Source: a virus
IMG/VR virus record: IMGVR_UViG_3300047353_000757
Span: 1 to 20,978 of that record
Reading direction: 5' to 3' (one strand)
DNA: 20,978 nt
The position numbers were made by a program, and so were the translations under genes. The notes below the pieces were generated by a model, which searched no databases, had not been told where the DNA came from, and saw only the letters and a program-made list of their open reading frames with translations. Shown here piece after piece: positions 20,937-20,978 of the stretch; the first letter of the stretch is position 1, and the number at the start of each line of letters is the position of its first letter.

Positions 20937-20978
20937 CCTCAAAATTCATTTTACGAACTTTACGTTGCTTTCTTTGTT
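20929..20978 (-). CDS. C-terminal end of a convergent gene, partial
   Basis: The last 15 codons of a minus-strand frame open to the right edge. The visible tail is very basic (QRKQRKVRKMNFEVR) and stops with TAG at 20931-20929. A tail-to-tail overlap of eight bases with the plus-strand gene is compatible with phage packing, and the other minus-strand frames here close sooner. The tail alone does not identify the protein. Confidence 0.4.
   Translation of the reverse strand, partial: QRKQRKVRKMNFEVR

Noticed and set aside
1-20978. CRISPR arrays, insertion sequences, attachment sites, tRNA genes
   Set aside because: On reading both strands I saw no regularly spaced repeats, transposase or integrase, terminal inverted repeats with duplications, or cloverleaf structures. 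A tool search could still find a weak one.

Overview
The window looks like part of a T4-like cyanophage (cyanomyovirus) genome. It is AT-rich, nearly all genes lie on one (minus) strand, and most junctions are ATGA or TGATG overlaps. It carries the auxiliary metabolic genes typical of Synechococcus/Prochlorococcus myoviruses: two high-light-inducible (Hli) genes, a TalC-type transaldolase and a piece of 6-phosphogluconate dehydrogenase. No structural, replication or lysis gene is visible, so the phage assignment rests on this gene set and on established knowledge of cyanophages.

Region 1 (1-618, minus strand) is an hli operon under a consensus sigma70-type promoter (644-672). It encodes Hli, a hidden 28-residue one-helix protein, a 78-residue membrane protein and a second Hli cut by the window edge.

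Region 2 (676-17574, minus strand) is an almost gapless run of 21 genes for surface-glycan synthesis, apparently starting from a promoter next to a terminator at about 17600. From the promoter end the order is: gmd and fcl (GDP-L-fucose); a GT2-like transferase; a mini-GDPD; a GT-A-like protein; a KdsC-like HAD phosphatase; a PfkB-like sugar kinase; a nucleotidyltransferase fused to an RpiB-type isomerase; a sulfotransferase; a possible transferase; a WavE-like protein; a GT-D protein; a GT11 fucosyltransferase; a GT6 transferase; a GT25-like transferase; an NDP-sugar epimerase; a GT-B transferase; a FkbM methyltransferase; a GT-A plus DUF3431 fusion; UDP-galactopyranose mutase; and a GT25 transferase. 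The cassette could make GDP-fucose and UDP-Galf, assemble an oligosaccharide, and then methylate and sulfate it. No Wzx, Wzy, Wzz, ABC exporter or initiating phosphoglycosyltransferase is visible. It may therefore modify a host glycan or decorate virion proteins rather than build a separate O-antigen.

The most interesting part is 11317-13675. Its four activities (isomerase, PfkB kinase, HAD phosphatase, nucleotidyltransferase) match the four step types of NDP-heptose synthesis, but an RpiB fold replaces GmhA and is fused to the nucleotidyltransferase. I infer an undescribed route from a pentose-, hexose- or heptose-phosphate to an NDP-sugar.

Region 3 (17575-18335) holds a rho-independent terminator, a probable frameshifted small zinc-ribbon-like gene, two small cyanophage-type hypotheticals, a perfect consensus promoter and a 9-bp inverted repeat. 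Region 4 (18336-20225, minus strand) is an operon of small hypotheticals around talC and a truncated gnd. Region 5 has one plus-strand hypothetical gene (20322-20936) and the tail of a convergent minus-strand gene at the right edge.
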